Made by a program: the position numbers and the translations under genes. Shown here in pieces: positions 1 to 7,971 of a stretch of 64,000 nucleotides of DNA. Location of the stretch: NCBI RefSeq assembly GCF_009193155.1, contig NZ_VUKD01000003.1, forward strand, positions 62,001-126,000. Direction: 5' to 3'. How positions within the stretch are numbered: position 1 is the stretch's first letter; each line of letters opens with the position of its first letter. The stretch comes from Georgenia subflava. Lineage in GTDB: Bacteria > Actinomycetota > Actinomycetes > Actinomycetales > Actinomycetaceae. The notes under the pieces were generated by a model. It was not told where the DNA came from, did no database searches, and worked only from the letters and a program-made list of their open reading frames with translations.

Positions 1-1848
1 GTCCGTCTCGGTGACCGCGCGGCCGTCCGGGTCGAGCATGATGCCGCGCTCGGCGGCCGGCACCTCCTCGGCGATGGCCGCCAGCAGGGCCGCATACGGG
101 GTGACCGGGGCGTCCGCGGCCGTCAGGACCTGGTTCATCAGGTGGTTCGGGCCCAGCAGCTCGGCCCCGGCGTCGACCTGCTCGGTGTCGAAGTTCGCCC
201 AGACCAGCCACGGCGTCTGGTACATCCCCTGACCGCCGTTGGCGGCCTTGACCTGCTCGGACCAGATCGCGGGGAAGTGGTCGCCGTAGTAGAGCACGAT
301 CGTGCGCTCGTCGAGCGCCTCGAGGTCGCCGACGAGATGCTCGAGCGCCTCGTCGCTGTAGCGCAGCCCGCGCAGGTACTGCTCGACGTTCCGGCGCTCG
401 AAGAACGACATCGCGCCGTCGACGCCGATCGGGTCGGCGTACTTGCCGGCGTACGGACGGTGGTTCTGCATCGTCACGACGTTGACGAACATCGGGTCCT
501 CGGACGTGCGCAGCTCGCCGAGGACGCGGTCGAACGTGACGGCGTCGGAGATGAACGGGTTGTTCTCCACCGGCTCGGTGCCGACCATGTCCCGCTCGAA
601 CGCCGCCCGGGTGAAGCCGAGGGTCGCGTAGACGTCGTCGCGCCGGTAGAAGTTGTGCTGGTAGGGGTGGATCGCGATCGCCTCGTGGGCCGCCCCGACC
701 GAGCGCAGGAACGAGGGGAAGCGTTCCTGGAACGGCACGAGCATCTGGTACGGGGTGTGCATCTGCGGCCGGAAGTGGTCGAGCGACATGCCGGTGAGCA
801 CCTCGAACTCGACGTTGGCCGTGCCGCCGCCGTAGTCCGAGCTCAGCATCGTGCCCGAGGTGGTCCGCTCCATGAGGGAGTGGATGAAGGGGATCGGGTC
901 CTCCTCGACCTCGAGGCCCCGCAGCCGTGTGGGGTCGGTCAGCGATTCGCTGAGGATGACGAGGACGTTCGTGTCGGTCAGGGCGCCGGTGCGGCCGGCG
1001 TTGGTCTCGGCGGCGACGGCCGCGTACTTCTCGCCGATCTCGGCCATCCGCGCCGCCGAGTACCCGGCCGGGGTCTCCATGGCCGTGCCGGGCATGTTGT
1101 AGAGCACGCCGGAGACGAACCCGTTCTCGGCGTAGTTCTCGACCTGGTTCCACCGCGCCCACGTCGCCTCCCCGCGGTCCCACAGGGCGCGCAGCGGGTT
1201 GCCGTCCTCGTTGAACGTCACCGCTCCGGCCAGCACGGCCGCGGCGACGGCGCCGCCCACCACGCGCGCGAGCGTCTCGGCACGCCGCTCGGACCACGGT
1301 CGGCGCCCACGACGGCGGCGGGCGCGCAGCGCGGCCGCGACGACGCCGGCCGCGAGGACGATCAGCCCGGCGAGGACGAGCGCCGGGTTGATGCCCAGCC
1401 CCTCGAGGAGCAGGGGCGCGTCGCGCAGGTGCTCGAGGTCGGTGGGGTAGAGCGGCTCGTTGCGCGCCAGCATCTTCTGGTAGTCGGCGAAGGCGATGAC
1501 CGCGGCGAGCGTCCCGACGACGACGGCCGCGACCCACAGCCGGCCCACCACCGCCTGGACCAGGCCGACGACCGCCCAGACGACGATCAGCTGCAGCGCG
1601 AGCAGGTCCGTCTGCCAGGTGCGGACCCGCTCCATCGGCTCCAGCCACGTGTCGGTCTGGACGTGGACCAGCTCGACGCCCATCGTGATGACCACCGCGA
1701 CGGCGAGGCTCAGGCACAGGGTGGGCACGGCGCGCACGACCAGGTCCGCCAGCCGGCCCGCCCGGCGGCGCGCACCAGGGTGCCTGCCCGAGAGGCGCAC
1801 CTGGGGTCGGCTCTCGACGGACTCTCGCGGTTCGGCGGTCTGGAGCAT
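1..1848 (-). CDS. LTA synthase family (phosphoglycerol transferase-like sulfatase), C-terminus cut by window edge
   Basis: Reading from an ATG at 1848 the frame stays open for 616 codons to the window edge. About four hydrophobic segments occupy residues 35-60, 85-135, 165-190 and 215-235, followed by an extracellular sulfatase-fold domain. That domain shows SESLTDP and GGGTANVEFEVLTG, the latter matching the segment with the catalytic threonine in LtaS enzymes, and later YYGDHFP, a metal-binding motif of the fold. Family members transfer glycerol phosphate or related groups to cell-envelope polymers outside the membrane. The exact polymer cannot be told. The stop codon lies outside the window. 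Confidence 0.88.
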   Translation of the reverse strand, partial: MLQTAEPRESVESRPQVRLSGRHPGARRRAGRLADLVVRAVPTLCLSLAVAVVITMGVELVHVQTDTWLEPMERVRTWQTDLLALQLIVVWAVVGLVQAVVGRLWVAAVVVGTLAAVIAFADYQKMLARNEPLYPTDLEHLRDAPLLLEGLGINPALVLAGLIVLAAGVVAAALRARRRRGRRPWSERRAETLARVVGGAVAAAVLAGAVTFNEDGNPLRALWDRGEATWARWNQVENYAENGFVSGVLYNMPGTAMETPAGYSAARMAEIGEKYAAVAAETNAGRTGALTDTNVLVILSESLTDPTRLRGLEVEEDPIPFIHSLMERTTSGTMLSSDYGGGTANVEFEVLTGMSLDHFRPQMHTPYQMLVPFQERFPSFLRSVGAAHEAIAIHPYQHNFYRRDDVYATLGFTRAAFERDMVGTEPVENNPFISDAVTFDRVLGELRTSEDPMFVNVVTMQNHRPYAGKYADPIGVDGAMSFFERRNVEQYLRGLRYSDEALEHLVGDLEALDERTIVLYYGDHFPAIWSEQVKAANGGQGMYQTPWLVWANFDTEQVDAGAELLGPNHLMNQVLTAADAPVTPYAALLAAIAEEVPAAERGIMLDPDGRAVTETD

Positions 1849-1987
1849 CGGGACCCTGCGTCGGTGCGTGGTGTGCGGGGACGCGCACACGCGGTGGCGT
1901 CGGTAAACGTTAGTCGAACCGCGCGTTAACACGGAATTGATTCCGGCGACCGGGCAGGGTCTCCACCCGCCCGCACCGGCCAGCGGA

Positions 1988-2009
1988 TCGAACAGTCGTT
2001 CGATATGCT
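1988..2009 (+). promoter_or_regulatory. SOS box (LexA operator) with overlapping -10 element for dnaE2
   Basis: TCGAACAGTCGTTCGA (1988-2003) is a perfect match to the actinobacterial LexA consensus TCGAAC-N4-GTTCGA. It is followed directly by TATGCT (2004-2009), a TAnnnT-type -10 element. The GTG of dnaE2 at 2016 sits about 7 bases beyond the -10, where transcription should begin, so the mRNA is probably leaderless. LexA binding here would block the polymerase. Confidence 0.9.
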
Positions 2010-2015
2010 GGTGGG

Positions 2016-5000
2016 GTGTCGGTCCCGTACGCCGAGCTGCACGCGCACTCGGCCTTCAGCTTCCTCGACGGCGCGAACCTCCCCGAGGACCTCGCCGTCG
2101 AGGCGGCCCGGCTGCGCCTGGACGCGCTGGCGCTGACCGACCACGACGGTCTCTACGGCGTGGTGCGCCTGGCCGAGGCGGCCCGCGCCCTCGCCCTGCC
2201 CACCGTCCTGGGGGCCGAGCTGAACCTCGGCACCGCCGGCCGGGCCGGGGCGCACGAGGGTCCCGGTGCGGTGCCGGGGATGAGCGGGCGTCCCGACCCC
2301 GACGGCACCCACCTGCTGGTGCTGGCCCGCGGCCCCGAGGGCTACCGGCGCCTCTCGCGCGCGATCGCCCAGGCCCACCTGTACTCCGGCACCAAGGGGT
2401 GGGCCGAGTACGACCTCGAGGACCTCGCCGCCCAGGCCGGCGGGGAGTGGCTGGTGCTCACCGGCTGCCGCAAGGGCGCCGTGCGCCAGGCGCTCGACGG
2501 CGCGGCCCCGGGCTCCGCCGTCGACCCGGGCAGAGCCGCCGCCCGCGCCGAGCTGGACCGGCTCACCGCCCTGTTCGGGCGGGACAACGTGGCCGTGGAG
2601 ATCACCGACACCGGCTCGCCCACGGACTCCGCCGTCGCCGACGCCCTGGCCGACCTGGCCGACGCCGCGCACCTGCCGCTGGTGGCCACCGGCGGGGTCC
2701 ACTGCGCCCGGCCCGCCGACCAGCGACTGGCCGACGTCCTCGCCGCCACCCGCGCCCGGGCGTCCCTGGAGGAGATCGACGGCTGGCTCCCCGTCGCACC
2801 GGCCCACCTGCGCTCCGGCGCCGAGATGGCCGCCCGGCACCACCGCCACCCCCGCGCCGTGCCCACGTCCGTGGCGCTCGCGGCCGAGTGCGCCTTCGAC
2901 CTGCAGCTCGTCGCCCCGAACCTGCCGCCGCACCCGGTCCCGCCCGGGCACACCGAGGCCACCTGGCTGCGCGAGCTGACCTACCGCGGCGCCGCCGAGC
3001 GCTACGGCCCGCGCGGGCACGTCCGCGGCGCCTACGAGATGATCGAGCACGAGCTGAAGATCATCACCGACCTGGACTTTCCCGGGTACTTCCTCATCGT
3101 CCACGAGATCGTCCAGTTCTGCCGCGACCGGCGGATCCTGTGCCAGGGGCGCGGCTCGGCGGCGAACTCCGCCGTCTGCTTCGCCCTGGGCATCACGGCC
3201 GTCGACGCCGTCCAGCACCGGCTGCTCTTCGAGCGTTTCCTCTCGCCCGGCCGCTCCGGCCCGCCGGACATCGACCTGGACATCGAGTCCGGGCGCCGCG
3301 AGGAGGTCATCCAGTTCGTCTACGGCCGCTACGGGCGCACCCACGCCGCCCAGGTCGCCAACGTCATCTCCTACCGGCCCCGCTCGGCCGTGCGCGACGC
3401 CGCCCGCGCCTTCGGCTACGACGTCGGTCAGCAGGACGCCTGGTCCAAGAGCATCGAGCGGTGGGGGAGCCTGCGCACCCCCGACGACGGCGGCGACGGC
3501 GCACCGGGCCGGGACGGGCCCGCCCCGGCGCCGGCGGACGACCTGGGCGGCATCCCCGAGCCGGTGCTGGACGTCGCCGAGCAGATGCTGCGCCTGCCGA
3601 GGCACCTGGGCATCCACTCCGGCGGCATGGTGCTGTGCGACCGTCCGGTCATCGAGGTGTGCCCGGTGGAGTGGGCGACGATGCCCGGGCGCACCGTGCT
3701 GCAGTGGGACAAGGACGACTGCGCCGACGCCGGCCTGGTCAAGTTCGACCTGCTCGGTCTGGGCATGCTCACCGCCCTGCGACTGGCCTTCGATGCGATC
3801 AACGCCGCGGCGCCGCCCGGCACCGCCGAGCTCGGTCTGCACTCGCTGCCGCAGGAGGACCCAGCGGTGTACGAGCTGCTGTGCGCGGCGGACACGGTCG
3901 GGGTCTTCCAGGTGGAGTCGCGCGCCCAGATGGCCACCCTCCCGCGGCTGCGGCCGAGCAACTTCTACGACATCGTCGTCGAGGTCGCCCTCATCCGCCC
4001 CGGCCCGATCCAGGGCGACTCGGTCAACCCCTACATCAACCGGCGCCTCGGCCGGGAGCCCGTCACCTACCTCCACCCGCTGCTCGAGCCGGCGCTGTCG
4101 AAGACCCTGGGGGTGCCGCTCTTCCAGGAGCAGCTCATGCAGATCGCCATGGACGTCGCCGGTTTCAGCCCGGCCGAGGCCGACCAGCTGCGCAAGGCCA
4201 TGGGGTCCAAGCGCTCCTCCGAGCGCATGGAGGCCCTGCACGGGCGGCTGCTGTCCGGGATGGCCGAGAAGGGCATCGACGAGGCGGTGGCCGAGCAGAT
4301 CTACGACAAGCTCAAGGCCTTCGCGGACTTCGGCTTCCCCGAGTCGCACTCCTTCTCGTTCGCCTACCTCGTCTACGCCAGCTCCTGGCTCAAGGTGCAC
4401 CACCCCGAGGCGTTCTACGCCGCCCTGCTGGCCGCCCAGCCGATGGGGTTCTACTCCCCGCAGTCACTGGTTGCCGACGCCCGCCGGCACGGGGTCGCGG
4501 TGCTGCGTGCGGACGTCAGCTCCTCCGCCGCCCAGGCCCGGGTCGAGCCCACGACGGCGGAGCGCCGCGCCGCCGCCACGGCCGGGCAGGTGGTCTCGCC
4601 CGACGTCGCCCGCCTGGTCCGTCCGCACCCGGACCTGGCCGTGCGGCTGGGGCTGGCGCCGGTGCGCGGGGTGGGGGAGAAGGTCGCCGAGCGGCTCGTG
4701 GCCGAGCGGGAGTCGGGCGGCCCGTTCGCCGACCTGCCCGACCTGGCCCGCCGGGTGGACCTGACGGCCGCCCAGCTCGAGGCCCTGGCCACCGCCGGGG
4801 CGCTGGGCTGCTTCGGGCTGGAGCGCCGGGAGGCGCTGTGGGCGGCCGGGGTGCTCGCCGGCGAGCACGGGAGCCGGCACGGGCATCGGCGCACCCGGGG
4901 CGCCGGTCGTGACTCGGCGTCACGGCACGGCCGGTCGGCGGACCACCCGCCCCTGGGGGCGTGGAAGGTGTCCCAGGGCGCCCGGGCCGTGGCCGTGCGC

Positions 5001-5501
5001 GAGTCGCCCGCGCAGGACGAGGGCGTCTGGTTCCAGCCGCCGCTGCCGCTGACCTCCGTCGGGGCCGAGTCCCCCGGTCTGCCGGCGATGGACCGGGTGG
5101 AGACCGCCGTCGCCGACGTGTGGGCCACCGGCGTCTCCCCGGACTCCTTCCCCACGCAGTTCCGCCGCGCGGACCTGGCCGCCGCCGGGGTCTGGACGGT
5201 GGCGGACCTGGCAGGCGCGGCCCCGGGTGCGAGGCTGCGGGTCGGCGGGGTGGTGACGCACCGGCAGTGCCCGGGCACGGCCGGCGGCGTGACCTTCCTG
5301 TCCCTGGAGGACGAGACCGGTCTGCTCAACGTGGTGTGCTCGGCCGGGGTGTGGGCGCGCTACCGGCAGGTCGCCCGCACCAGCGCCGCCCTCGTGGTGC
5401 GCGGCACCCTGGAGCGGGCCGACGGCGTGACGAACCTCGTCGCGGACCAGATCGAGGCGCTCAGCCTCAGGGTGCCGACGACCTCGCGCGACTTCCGCTG
5501 A
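2016..5501 (+). CDS. dnaE2: Error-prone DNA polymerase III alpha subunit DnaE2 (ImuC)
   Basis: The 1161-residue protein starts with a PHP domain (HAHSAFSF, DHDGLYG). The polymerase core carries the catalytic aspartates in PDIDLDIE (about residues 417-424) and the LGIHSGGMV and FGFPESHSFSF segments typical of C-family polymerases. An OB-fold lies near the C-terminus. DnaE2 does translesion synthesis with ImuA'/ImuB in damage-induced mutagenesis; neither partner is in this window. Length fits DnaE2, and it is neither PolC nor obviously the replicative DnaE1. The SOS box in front supports DNA-damage induction. The GTG start fits the promoter spacing. Confidence 0.95.
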   Translation: MSVPYAELHAHSAFSFLDGANLPEDLAVEAARLRLDALALTDHDGLYGVVRLAEAARALALPTVLGAELNLGTAGRAGAHEGPGAVPGMSGRPDPDGTHLLVLARGPEGYRRLSRAIAQAHLYSGTKGWAEYDLEDLAAQAGGEWLVLTGCRKGAVRQALDGAAPGSAVDPGRAAARAELDRLTALFGRDNVAVEITDTGSPTDSAVADALADLADAAHLPLVATGGVHCARPADQRLADVLAATRARASLEEIDGWLPVAPAHLRSGAEMAARHHRHPRAVPTSVALAAECAFDLQLVAPNLPPHPVPPGHTEATWLRELTYRGAAERYGPRGHVRGAYEMIEHELKIITDLDFPGYFLIVHEIVQFCRDRRILCQGRGSAANSAVCFALGITAVDAVQHRLLFERFLSPGRSGPPDIDLDIESGRREEVIQFVYGRYGRTHAAQVANVISYRPRSAVRDAARAFGYDVGQQDAWSKSIERWGSLRTPDDGGDGAPGRDGPAPAPADDLGGIPEPVLDVAEQMLRLPRHLGIHSGGMVLCDRPVIEVCPVEWATMPGRTVLQWDKDDCADAGLVKFDLLGLGMLTALRLAFDAINAAAPPGTAELGLHSLPQEDPAVYELLCAADTVGVFQVESRAQMATLPRLRPSNFYDIVVEVALIRPGPIQGDSVNPYINRRLGREPVTYLHPLLEPALSKTLGVPLFQEQLMQIAMDVAGFSPAEADQLRKAMGSKRSSERMEALHGRLLSGMAEKGIDEAVAEQIYDKLKAFADFGFPESHSFSFAYLVYASSWLKVHHPEAFYAALLAAQPMGFYSPQSLVADARRHGVAVLRADVSSSAAQARVEPTTAERRAAATAGQVVSPDVARLVRPHPDLAVRLGLAPVRGVGEKVAERLVAERESGGPFADLPDLARRVDLTAAQLEALATAGALGCFGLERREALWAAGVLAGEHGSRHGHRRTRGAGRDSASRHGRSADHPPLGAWKVSQGARAVAVRESPAQDEGVWFQPPLPLTSVGAESPGLPAMDRVETAVADVWATGVSPDSFPTQFRRADLAAAGVWTVADLAGAAPGARLRVGGVVTHRQCPGTAGGVTFLSLEDETGLLNVVCSAGVWARYRQVARTSAALVVRGTLERADGVTNLVADQIEALSLRVPTTSRDFR

Positions 5502-5604
5502 GGCGGCCGTGGCGTGCCGTGCCCAGTCACACGCCCGACACGACAACGGCCGCCGTGCCGGGCGACGACGACCTCGGCGCCCGAACCATCACGACAGCAT
5601 CCGC

Positions 5605-6591
5605 CTAGAGGAGCTCGGCGCGCAGCGTCTCCGGCGACTTCGGCGAGAGCAGGACCGGCGGCACGTCGAGGACCGTCACGGCACCCACCTGACCCCGGCG
5701 GTTGAGCCGGTGCACCGCCCGCGCGTACGCGACGAGCACGCTTGCGGTGAACTCCGGGTTGCTCTGCAGCTGCAGGCGGTACTCCACCACCTGGGCGTTG
5801 CCGGCGCCGGTGGTGCCGGAGCGGATGACGAAGCCGCCGTGCGGCATCGCGCCGTGGTCGCGCCCGAGCTCGGCGGCGCTGATGAAGTGCACCTCGGTGT
5901 CGTAGTCGGCGAAGTAGTGCGGCATCGTGACGATGGCCTGCTCCACCTCGGCGGCGTCGGCGCCGTCCGCGAGCACCACGTAGCACTCGCGCCGATGCTT
6001 CTCACGGGTGCTGAGCTCGGGGCGGCTGCCGCTGCGGACGGCGTCGACCGCGACGTCGGAGGGAACGGTGTACTGCACGCCGCCGGCCACGCCCGGCACG
6101 CGGCGGACCGCGTCGGAGTGGCCCTGGCTCAGGCCCTTGCCCCAGAACGTGTAGGTCTCCCCGTCCGGCAGCAGCGCCTCGCCGTAGAGCCGGTTGATCG
6201 AGAACATGCCGGGGTCCCAGCCGCCGGAGATCAGCGCCGTCGTCCCGGCCGCGCGGGCGGGCCCGTCCACCGCCTCGAAGTACTCGGGGATGCGGGCGTG
6301 GGTGTCGAAGCTGTCGACGGTGCTGAAGTGCGCCGCCAGCGCCGGACCCTGCTCGGGCAGGTCCTCCTTGGAGCCTCCGCACAGGATGAGCACGTCGATG
6401 TCGTCGCGCCGGTCGGTCAGACCGTCGACGGGCAGGACAGGCGTGCTCGCATCCGGCGCGTCGATGTCGGCGGGCGCACGGCGGGTGAAGATGCCGACGA
6501 GCTCCATGTCCGGGTTCTGCCAGAGGGCGAGGGCGACGCCGCGCCCCAGGTTGCCGTAGCCGACGATGCCGATGCGGATCTTCTCGCTCAC
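5605..6591 (-). CDS. ddh: meso-Diaminopimelate D-dehydrogenase
   Basis: The 328-residue protein has the N-terminal NADP-binding motif GIVGYGNLGRG. Family-specific segments include ISGGWDPGMFSINRL, TFWGKGLSQGHSDA and YFADYDTEVHFI. The enzyme makes meso-diaminopimelate from tetrahydrodipicolinate in one NADPH-dependent amination, giving lysine and the cell-wall diamino acid. I chose the GTG at 6591 because GGGAGG lies 7 bases upstream and the product then begins at the Rossmann fold; the open frame further upstream has no similar support. It is convergent with dnaE2 across a 100-base gap. Confidence 0.95.
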   Translation of the reverse strand: MSEKIRIGIVGYGNLGRGVALALWQNPDMELVGIFTRRAPADIDAPDASTPVLPVDGLTDRRDDIDVLILCGGSKEDLPEQGPALAAHFSTVDSFDTHARIPEYFEAVDGPARAAGTTALISGGWDPGMFSINRLYGEALLPDGETYTFWGKGLSQGHSDAVRRVPGVAGGVQYTVPSDVAVDAVRSGSRPELSTREKHRRECYVVLADGADAAEVEQAIVTMPHYFADYDTEVHFISAAELGRDHGAMPHGGFVIRSGTTGAGNAQVVEYRLQLQSNPEFTASVLVAYARAVHRLNRRGQVGAVTVLDVPPVLLSPKSPETLRAELL

Positions 6592-6662
6592 TGCCGTGCC
6601 TCCCACTTTGCGTGTGCCGTGCCTCTGGAACGGTAGCGGCAGGGCCCACCGGGTGCGGGCCG

Positions 6663-6899
6663 TGCCCACTGCTCGACCTGGCCGAGCGCAGCAGCGCGAT
6701 CGACGAGCCGTTCCGCGGCGAGGCGGACCTCTACGACGAGCGCGGGCTTCCCCGGTGATCCTCGACACCTCGGCGATCGTCGCCACGCCTCAACTAGGGT
6801 GACGGCTTCTCCTACGCCCTTGCCGCCACCGCGGGTGATGTCCTGCTGCACAAGGGCGACGACTTCCGGCACACGGATATCGAACCGGCAGTCTCCTGA
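6663..6899 (+). pseudogene. Decayed vapBC toxin-antitoxin pair (VapB tail, VapC head and VapC tail)
   Basis: Three fragments are readable. A VapB-like C-terminus ends YDERGLPR at a stop at 6756-6758. A VapC start (GTG at 6755, overlapping that stop) reads VILDTSAIVAT, the usual PIN-domain head with the first acidic residue, then stops. From 6798, in another frame, comes a PIN tail with GDGFSYALA and KGDDFRHTDI, ending at 6899. About 80 central residues of a typical 130-residue VapC are missing and the frame shifts, so no toxin can be made. The VapB N-terminus is also gone. Confidence 0.8.
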
Positions 6900-6953
6900 C
6901 GTCTGGGGTATCGGGGCCTAGCCTCGGGAAGGCAGGGCTGCGATCATGGCAGG

Positions 6954-7595
6954 GTGGCTGGAGATGTGTTTATCTCTTATGCGCGTGCAGACCAGCTTTA
7001 TGTCGGTCAATTTGTGACCGAATTGCGTGCCATCGACATCCCGGTCTGGTTCGACGACGATTTAGAACATGGGCGTCGTTGGGCAGAGGACTTGGAAGAG
7101 CGCATCAACGGCTGCGCCGCCTTCGTTGTCGTGATGTCGCCTGCCTCAGCGAGTTCGGACTGGGTGCAGAGAGAGATAGCTCAAGCGGAACTCCGGCACC
7201 GAGAGATCTTCCCGCTCCTTCTTGCGGGCGAGCGATTCTTTCGGCTGTCGGACCGAGAGTTCGAAGACGTGCGCAGCCGTGCAATGCCTTCGTCCACCTT
7301 GATTGACAATCTGAAACGCACTGTGCGGGACTTCCGGCCTTGGATCAAGTTGCTTTATTGCATCAACTGTCACCAGCAATTCTATCGCGACAATTCGGCG
7401 AACTGCTCGTATCATCCTTCCGACCCGACCAATGTTGGCAACACCGGGCCGAGGGAGGACTATCGGGAGGTATGGAAGTACCCGTGCTGCGGACAGGTCT
7501 TGCTGACGGCGATAGATGATAGTGGGAGCGATCTTCCCCCGCCCCGGTCGCCCGGTTGCGTGAACCGCGCTCATCAAGCTGGCAGGTGGACGTAA
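6954..7595 (+). CDS. TIR-domain protein with C-terminal CHORD-like zinc-binding domain
   Basis: The protein has 213 residues. Residues 1-105 form a TIR domain: VFISYARAD at the start, VWFDDD, then SSDWVQREI, where Glu74 sits at the usual catalytic place of TIR NADases. Residues 136-207 hold eight likely zinc ligands, C136, C139, C151, H154, C178, C179, C202 and H207, in the order C..C, CxYHP, W..CC, GC....H. This resembles the CHORD domain of eukaryotic RAR1/CHORDC1 proteins, but assignment is by eye. Bacterial TIR proteins often cleave NAD+ in phage defence; that role is inferred. GC is about 50-55% in two stretches counted, far below neighbours, suggesting transfer. No partner gene is adjacent. 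The GTG start has a weak ribosome site and a possible leaderless promoter (GATCAT, 6942-6947). Confidence 0.85.
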   Translation: MAGDVFISYARADQLYVGQFVTELRAIDIPVWFDDDLEHGRRWAEDLEERINGCAAFVVVMSPASASSDWVQREIAQAELRHREIFPLLLAGERFFRLSDREFEDVRSRAMPSSTLIDNLKRTVRDFRPWIKLLYCINCHQQFYRDNSANCSYHPSDPTNVGNTGPREDYREVWKYPCCGQVLLTAIDDSGSDLPPPRSPGCVNRAHQAGRWT

Positions 7596-7956
7596 GTTTC
7601 GGGCTTATACGCCGGCGCCGGTGAGGCCGGGTCGTTGACCTGAAAGCGCTCCTGACCTGCGACGATACGGATTGTCGAGATCCGCGTAGTCGCACTCCAG
7701 GGAGCACCTTCGAGGTGAACGTTACGGGATCTGTCCGCGTACCCATGTCGAAACGACGGCCTCTGGCGCGGTGGGCCAGGCCGGGCGGGGTCCTGCTGAC
7801 CGAACCATCGCCGTGCCGGGGCTCGGGTCACCGCTCTCGTCGGCGCTGGCCCGTGGCGCCATCCGCCCGCGGTTCATGACCTGCCAAGGTGATCACCGAC
7901 CTTGAGCAGTCGTTGCGGGCACGGGCCGGTCGGGGTCTCGGCCGGGCACGGGTCGG
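7596..7956. other. Intergenic stretch, no convincing gene
   Basis: The lower GC of the TIR gene continues to about 7740 and then returns to chromosomal level, so the right border of the acquired patch probably lies near there. A minus-strand open frame at 7574-7831 (85 codons) overlaps the TIR gene tail, lacks a recognisable domain and has no clear ribosome site. I do not call it a gene. The stretch ends in a short tandem repeat at 7917-7971. Confidence 0.5.
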
Positions 7957-7971
7957 TCAGGAGTCTCGGCC
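7917..7971. repeat. Tandem repeat, 27-28 bp x 2, crossing the stop codon of the LOG gene
   Basis: Units 7917-7943 and 7944-7971 both read GGGCACGGG..GGTC..G, end TCTCGGCC and differ at a few bases. A third GGGCAC starts at 7972. The stop codon of the minus-strand gene (7957-7959) lies inside the second unit, so the repeat has duplicated the coding 3' end into the flank. Confidence 0.75.

Noticed and set aside
142-1929. Long plus-strand frame opposite the LTA-synthase-like gene
   Set aside because: It is rich in Arg, Val, Asp and Gly with no domain, and mirrors the minus-strand gene, which has clear membrane helices and sulfatase motifs.
1926-4403. 825-codon minus-strand frame inside dnaE2
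   Set aside because: A GC-driven shadow frame; the plus strand encodes an unmistakable polymerase.
6566-6802. Plus-strand 78-codon frame between ddh and the TIR gene as an intact gene
   Set aside because: Only its last 15 codons are meaningful (start of VapC); the rest overlaps the 5' end of ddh and a VapB remnant in another frame.
7574-7831. 85-codon minus-strand gene after the TIR protein
   Set aside because: No ribosome site, no recognisable domain and overlap with the TIR tail; left uncalled.
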